This document shows, in pieces, positions 13,600-16,222 of a stretch of 16,222 nucleotides of DNA. The translations under genes were made by a program, and so were the position numbers. The DNA lies in the NCBI GenBank assembly GCA_903882245.1, contig CAIRWJ010000254.1, positions 1-16,222 on the forward strand, in the 5' to 3' direction. The stretch's first letter is position 1. Every line of letters starts with the position of its first letter. This DNA is from an uncultured Microbacteriaceae bacterium (GTDB lineage: Bacteria; Actinomycetota; Actinomycetes; Actinomycetales; Microbacteriaceae). The notes below the pieces were generated by a model. That model saw only the letters and a program-made list of their open reading frames with translations, was not told the DNA's origin and did not search any database.

Positions 13600-14951
13600 G
13601 CTACACGATTATCAATCCCGCCACCGGGAAAGAGATGGAGACTGTCGAACACGCGACAGTAGAAGAGACCGACGATGCGATTGCGCGCGCTGGTCACGCT
13701 CAGAGACAGTGGGCGGCTATGGCGCCAGCCGAGCGCGCAGAGGCACTTCGTTCATTCGCTCGAACAGTCGAAGCCGACATCGAGAATCTCGCTCAAATTG
13801 AGGTTCGTAATTCGGGACACCCTGTCGGACAGGCGCGCTGGGAAGCCACGCACGTTCGCAACGTGCTCGACTATTATTCGGCCGCACCCGAGCGCATGCT
13901 GGGCAAGCAGATTCCCGTTGCCGGCGGAATCGACATCACCTTTAACGAGCCGCTCGGTGTCATCGGAATCATTACCCCGTGGAACTTCCCGATGACAATC
14001 GCGTCATGGGGGTTCGTTCCGGCGCTCGCCGCGGGAAATGCCGTCGTCCTCAAGCCGGCCGAATGGACGCCGCTGTCGAGCCTCCGACTCGCCGAGCTCG
14101 GTCGTGAAGCTGGCTTGCCCGACGGGCTGTTCCAGGTTCTCGCCGGAAAGGGAAGCGTTGTCGGTGAACGGTTCATCACGAACCCGAATGTTCGCAAGAT
14201 CGTATTCACGGGCTCGACCGAGGTGGGCAAGAGCGTCATGCGAGGGGCAGCCGACCAAATCAAACGTGTGACACTCGAACTCGGAGGCAAGAGCGCGAAT
14301 ATCGTTTTTGCGGATGCCGACGTTGACAAGGCCGCAGCGACAGCCCCCTATTCGGTGTTTGAAAACGCCGGCCAGGACTGCTGTGCACGCAGTCGAATCC
14401 TTGTCCAGAAGTCGGTCCTCGATGAATTCATGGAAAAGTTCGAAACCGCGGTCAAGGGCGTCGTCGTCGGCGACCCGACAAAGGATGCGACCGAGGTTGG
14501 TCCACTTGTTCACGCGAAGCACCTCGAATCAGTGAGCGCATACTTAGACAAAGCCGACATCGCCTTCCGTGGAACCGCGCCGGACGGGCCGGGCAACTGG
14601 TTCGCTCCGACCGTTGCGCTGTCCCGCGGACTCGATGACCCGTGCATGACGGACGAGATTTTCGGACCGATTGTCACCGTGCACGCGTTCGAGGACGAGG
14701 CCGACGCGATTGCCATCTCGAACGCGACGGAATTCGGGCTCTCGGGCTCGATTTGGACCCGTGATGTGGGGCGTGCCATCCGCGTTTCTCGTGCGGTCGA
14801 AAGTGGCAATCTCTCGGTCAATTCGCACTCCTCCGTTCGCTACAACACCCCGTTCGGTGGGTTCAAGCAGTCGGGACTCGGCCGCGAACTTGGTCCCGAC
14901 GCGCCACTGCACTTCACGGAAGAAAAAAACGTTTTCATCCCAGCGGACTAA
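13596..14951 (+). CDS. NAD(P)-dependent aldehyde dehydrogenase (PuuC/betaine-aldehyde type)
   Basis: This 451-residue cytoplasmic aldehyde dehydrogenase is predicted to oxidise a gamma-glutamylated aminoaldehyde to the acid. Family residues are all present: N130 in TPWNFP, K153 in VLKPAEWTPL, the Rossmann motif FTGSTEVGK (204-212), general base E228 in LELGGK, and catalytic C262 in NAGQDCCARSR. E354 lies in DEIFGP, and the C-terminal NTPFGGFKQSGLGRELG block (417-433) is intact. The NAGQDC form of the nucleophile motif is common in betaine- and aminobutyraldehyde-type enzymes. At 451 residues it is a little shorter than many relatives (about 480), the difference being at the N-terminus. AGAGGAG lies 6 nt before the ATG, and the ATG overlaps the previous stop (ATGA). 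Its place between the hydrolase and an SDR suggests it acts on the aldehyde the SDR makes. The exact substrate is inferred. Confidence 0.93.
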   Translation: MSYTIINPATGKEMETVEHATVEETDDAIARAGHAQRQWAAMAPAERAEALRSFARTVEADIENLAQIEVRNSGHPVGQARWEATHVRNVLDYYSAAPERMLGKQIPVAGGIDITFNEPLGVIGIITPWNFPMTIASWGFVPALAAGNAVVLKPAEWTPLSSLRLAELGREAGLPDGLFQVLAGKGSVVGERFITNPNVRKIVFTGSTEVGKSVMRGAADQIKRVTLELGGKSANIVFADADVDKAAATAPYSVFENAGQDCCARSRILVQKSVLDEFMEKFETAVKGVVVGDPTKDATEVGPLVHAKHLESVSAYLDKADIAFRGTAPDGPGNWFAPTVALSRGLDDPCMTDEIFGPIVTVHAFEDEADAIAISNATEFGLSGSIWTRDVGRAIRVSRAVESGNLSVNSHSSVRYNTPFGGFKQSGLGRELGPDAPLHFTEEKNVFIPAD

Positions 14952-14970
14952 TCCCCAGAAAGGAACCACC

Positions 14971-15759
14971 ATGTCCATTGAACAAATCGATCTAACCCAA
15001 CGCCTGAAAGGCAAAGTCGCGGTCATCACGGGCGGTGCGAGCGGAATTGGTCTTGCGACCGCGAAGCGCATGCGCGCCGAAGGAGCGACCATCGTCATCG
15101 GTGACATGGACCCAAAATCGGGCACTGCGGCGGCCGAGGAACTCGAGGGCACGTTTATTCAGGTGAACGTGGCGGACGAGGACCAGGTCAACCACCTATT
15201 CGATGAGACGGTTCGTTTGCACGGTCGTGTCGACATCGCGTTCAACAACGCCGGCATCTCGCCGCCCGATGATGACTCGATCGAAACAACCGAACTTCCC
15301 GCGTGGCAAAAGGTTCAAGACGTGAACCTCAAGAGCGTGTATCTGTGCTGTCGCGCGGTACTCCGGCACATGACCAAGCAGGGAAGCGGATCGATCATCA
15401 ACACGGCGTCCTTCGTTGCCGTCTTGGGAAGCGCCACGAGCCAGATTTCGTACACGGCGAGTAAGGGTGGTGTTCTCGCCATGAGTCGCGAACTCGGTGT
15501 GCAGTTTGCGCGTCAGGGAATCCGCGTAAACGCGCTCTGCCCCGGACCGGTCAACACGCCGTTGTTGCAAGAGTTGTTTGCCAAGGACCCCGAGCGTGCT
15601 CAGCGTCGACTCGTCCACATTCCCATCGGGCGCTTCGCTCGGCCGGAAGAACTCGCTGCCGCAGTCGCCTTCCTTGCGAGTGACGACGCGTCGTTCATCA
15701 CCGGATCGACGTTCCTCGTCGATGGCGGAATATCGGGCGCGTACGTCACTCCGGTCTAA
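14971..15759 (+). CDS. Short-chain dehydrogenase/reductase, predicted to oxidise the gamma-glutamyl amino alcohol
   Basis: This 262-residue protein is a classical SDR. It has the nucleotide motif TGGASGIG (20-27), an acidic residue after the second strand (D45 in VIGDMD, suggesting NAD(H)), NNAG (92-95), N119, S147 and the catalytic Y161/K165 in SYTASKGG. CPGPVNTPL (190-198) and the C-terminal VDGGISG are also typical. Annotation by similarity alone would call it a 3-oxoacyl-ACP reductase, but no fatty-acid genes are nearby. In this operon the missing step is conversion of the gamma-glutamylated alcohol to aldehyde, which suits an SDR. AAAGGA lies 6 nt before ATG 14971, fixing the start; the frame is open far upstream only because it runs through the aldehyde dehydrogenase gene. 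The FadR gene follows after 5 bp. The family is certain, the substrate is not. Confidence 0.92.
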   Translation: MSIEQIDLTQRLKGKVAVITGGASGIGLATAKRMRAEGATIVIGDMDPKSGTAAAEELEGTFIQVNVADEDQVNHLFDETVRLHGRVDIAFNNAGISPPDDDSIETTELPAWQKVQDVNLKSVYLCCRAVLRHMTKQGSGSIINTASFVAVLGSATSQISYTASKGGVLAMSRELGVQFARQGIRVNALCPGPVNTPLLQELFAKDPERAQRRLVHIPIGRFARPEELAAAVAFLASDDASFITGSTFLVDGGISGAYVTPV

Positions 15760-15764
15760 CCACC

Positions 15765-16222
15765 ATGGACTTCGACGTCTCGGAGGGTGAGTCTGCAGGG
15801 GCAACGGTCGGCTTCGACCGATCGTTGCTTCTCACACCAATTCGCGGCGGAAACACCTACGAAGAGACGGTCGAACGAATCCTGCAGACGATTCGCCTTG
15901 GCCTGATTCACCCCGGCGAACAACTACCGCCTGAGCGCGAACTCGCCACGATGCTCGAAATCTCCCGCGACACCGTTCGGGACGCAATTGCGTCGTTGTC
16001 GGAAGCGGGATATTTGTCGATTCGGCGCGGACGATACGGCGGCACGTTCGCCGCCGAGACGATTCCCGCTGGCCCCATCGTCATCGGGCGGGACGGTGAC
16101 GTCATTGAACGCCAACACTTCACCGTGTCGGATATTCATGACGTTCTCGTACTGCGGTCCGTACTCGAACCGGGAGCGGCGTATCACGCGGCGATGAGGG
16201 ATCTCACCGGAGAACTCCGGGA
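15765..16222 (+). CDS. GntR-family transcriptional regulator, FadR subfamily, 3' end missing
   Basis: The frame opens at ATG 15765, 5 bp after the SDR stop, and runs off the window after 152 codons. After a short acidic N-terminus comes a winged helix. Recognisable parts are HPGEQLPPERELATML, ISRDTVRDAIASLSEAGYLS and the wing RRGRYGGTF (about residues 48-95). This is the standard GntR pattern with a PxERELA helix and R-x-x-V-R-x-A recognition helix. The segment VLVLRSVLEPGAAYHAA near the end is the start of an FCD effector domain, which places it in the FadR branch. There is no clear Shine-Dalgarno, so translation may depend on coupling to the SDR gene. As the apparent last member of the operon it probably responds to a pathway metabolite and regulates the eat/ligase intergenic region, but no binding data can be read from sequence. 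Confidence 0.9.
   Translation, partial: MDFDVSEGESAGATVGFDRSLLLTPIRGGNTYEETVERILQTIRLGLIHPGEQLPPERELATMLEISRDTVRDAIASLSEAGYLSIRRGRYGGTFAAETIPAGPIVIGRDGDVIERQHFTVSDIHDVLVLRSVLEPGAAYHAAMRDLTGELR

Noticed and set aside
14671..14970. Extended N-terminus of the SDR
   Set aside because: The translated residues are Arg/Ser-rich shadow of the aldehyde dehydrogenase. ATG 14971 has a good ribosome site and the SDR fold begins right after it.
14971..15759. 3-oxoacyl-ACP reductase FabG of fatty-acid synthesis
   Set aside because: The SDR motifs are generic, and there are no acyl carrier or fatty-acid genes nearby. Operon context favours a catabolic dehydrogenase.
9766..16222. Putrescine/polyamine (Puu) utilisation operon
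   Set aside because: There is no PuuB-type FAD oxidase, an SDR is present instead, and the permease resembles Eat. Kept as the main alternative, since only assays can settle the substrate.

Overview
The window looks like chromosomal DNA of a high-GC actinobacterium, most likely of the Microbacteriaceae type. Three things suggest this. The cytochrome c biogenesis block (histidine phosphatase, ResA, CcdA, ResB, CcsA) has the gene order known from mycobacteria and relatives. The menaquinone enzymes have actinobacterial features: short MenE and QTDA-type MenB. Several genes start without a ribosome binding site, 6 nt after a TAnnnT box, as in leaderless actinobacterial mRNAs. No rRNA, tRNA, CRISPR array or insertion sequence was seen, and coding density is very high.

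Region 1 (1-4333, + strand) is one tightly overlapping operon for System II cytochrome c maturation. It holds the 3' end of a histidine phosphatase gene, a TlpA/ResA lipoprotein thioredoxin, CcdA, ResB and CcsA. CcdA carries reductant across the membrane, ResA reduces the apocytochrome CXXCH cysteines, and ResB/CcsA export and ligate haem.

Region 2 (4330-8321) is menaquinone biosynthesis. menC is on the minus strand, divergent from menB-menE-menA on the plus strand. Together they take SHCHC to demethylmenaquinone, the membrane electron carrier. The two outer ends are extremely compact: ccsA and menC overlap at their stop codons, and menA abuts sdaA.

Region 3 (8322-11256, minus strand) holds an iron-sulfur L-serine dehydratase (sdaA) and an ethanolamine-type APC permease (eat), separated by a clear intrinsic terminator.

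Region 4 (11257-16222) starts with the largest non-coding gap (254 bp). The gap contains an imperfect palindrome, two pairs of direct repeats and a TTGACA box. A + strand operon follows: a glutamine-synthetase-like ligase lacking the ammonium-site Glu flap, a PuuD-type gamma-glutamyl hydrolase, an aldehyde dehydrogenase, a short-chain dehydrogenase and the start of a FadR-type GntR regulator.

The main interpretation is that region 4 plus eat forms a gamma-glutamylation route for ethanolamine or another amino alcohol. The steps would be import, ligation to glutamate, oxidation of the alcohol to aldehyde (SDR), oxidation to acid (ALDH), and hydrolysis to glutamate plus an amino acid (glycine if the substrate is ethanolamine). 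This would need neither B12-dependent EutBC nor a microcompartment, and none of those genes is seen here. Glycine could then feed serine and the neighbouring serine dehydratase to give pyruvate. The families are recognised from sequence; the pathway and its substrate are inferred.
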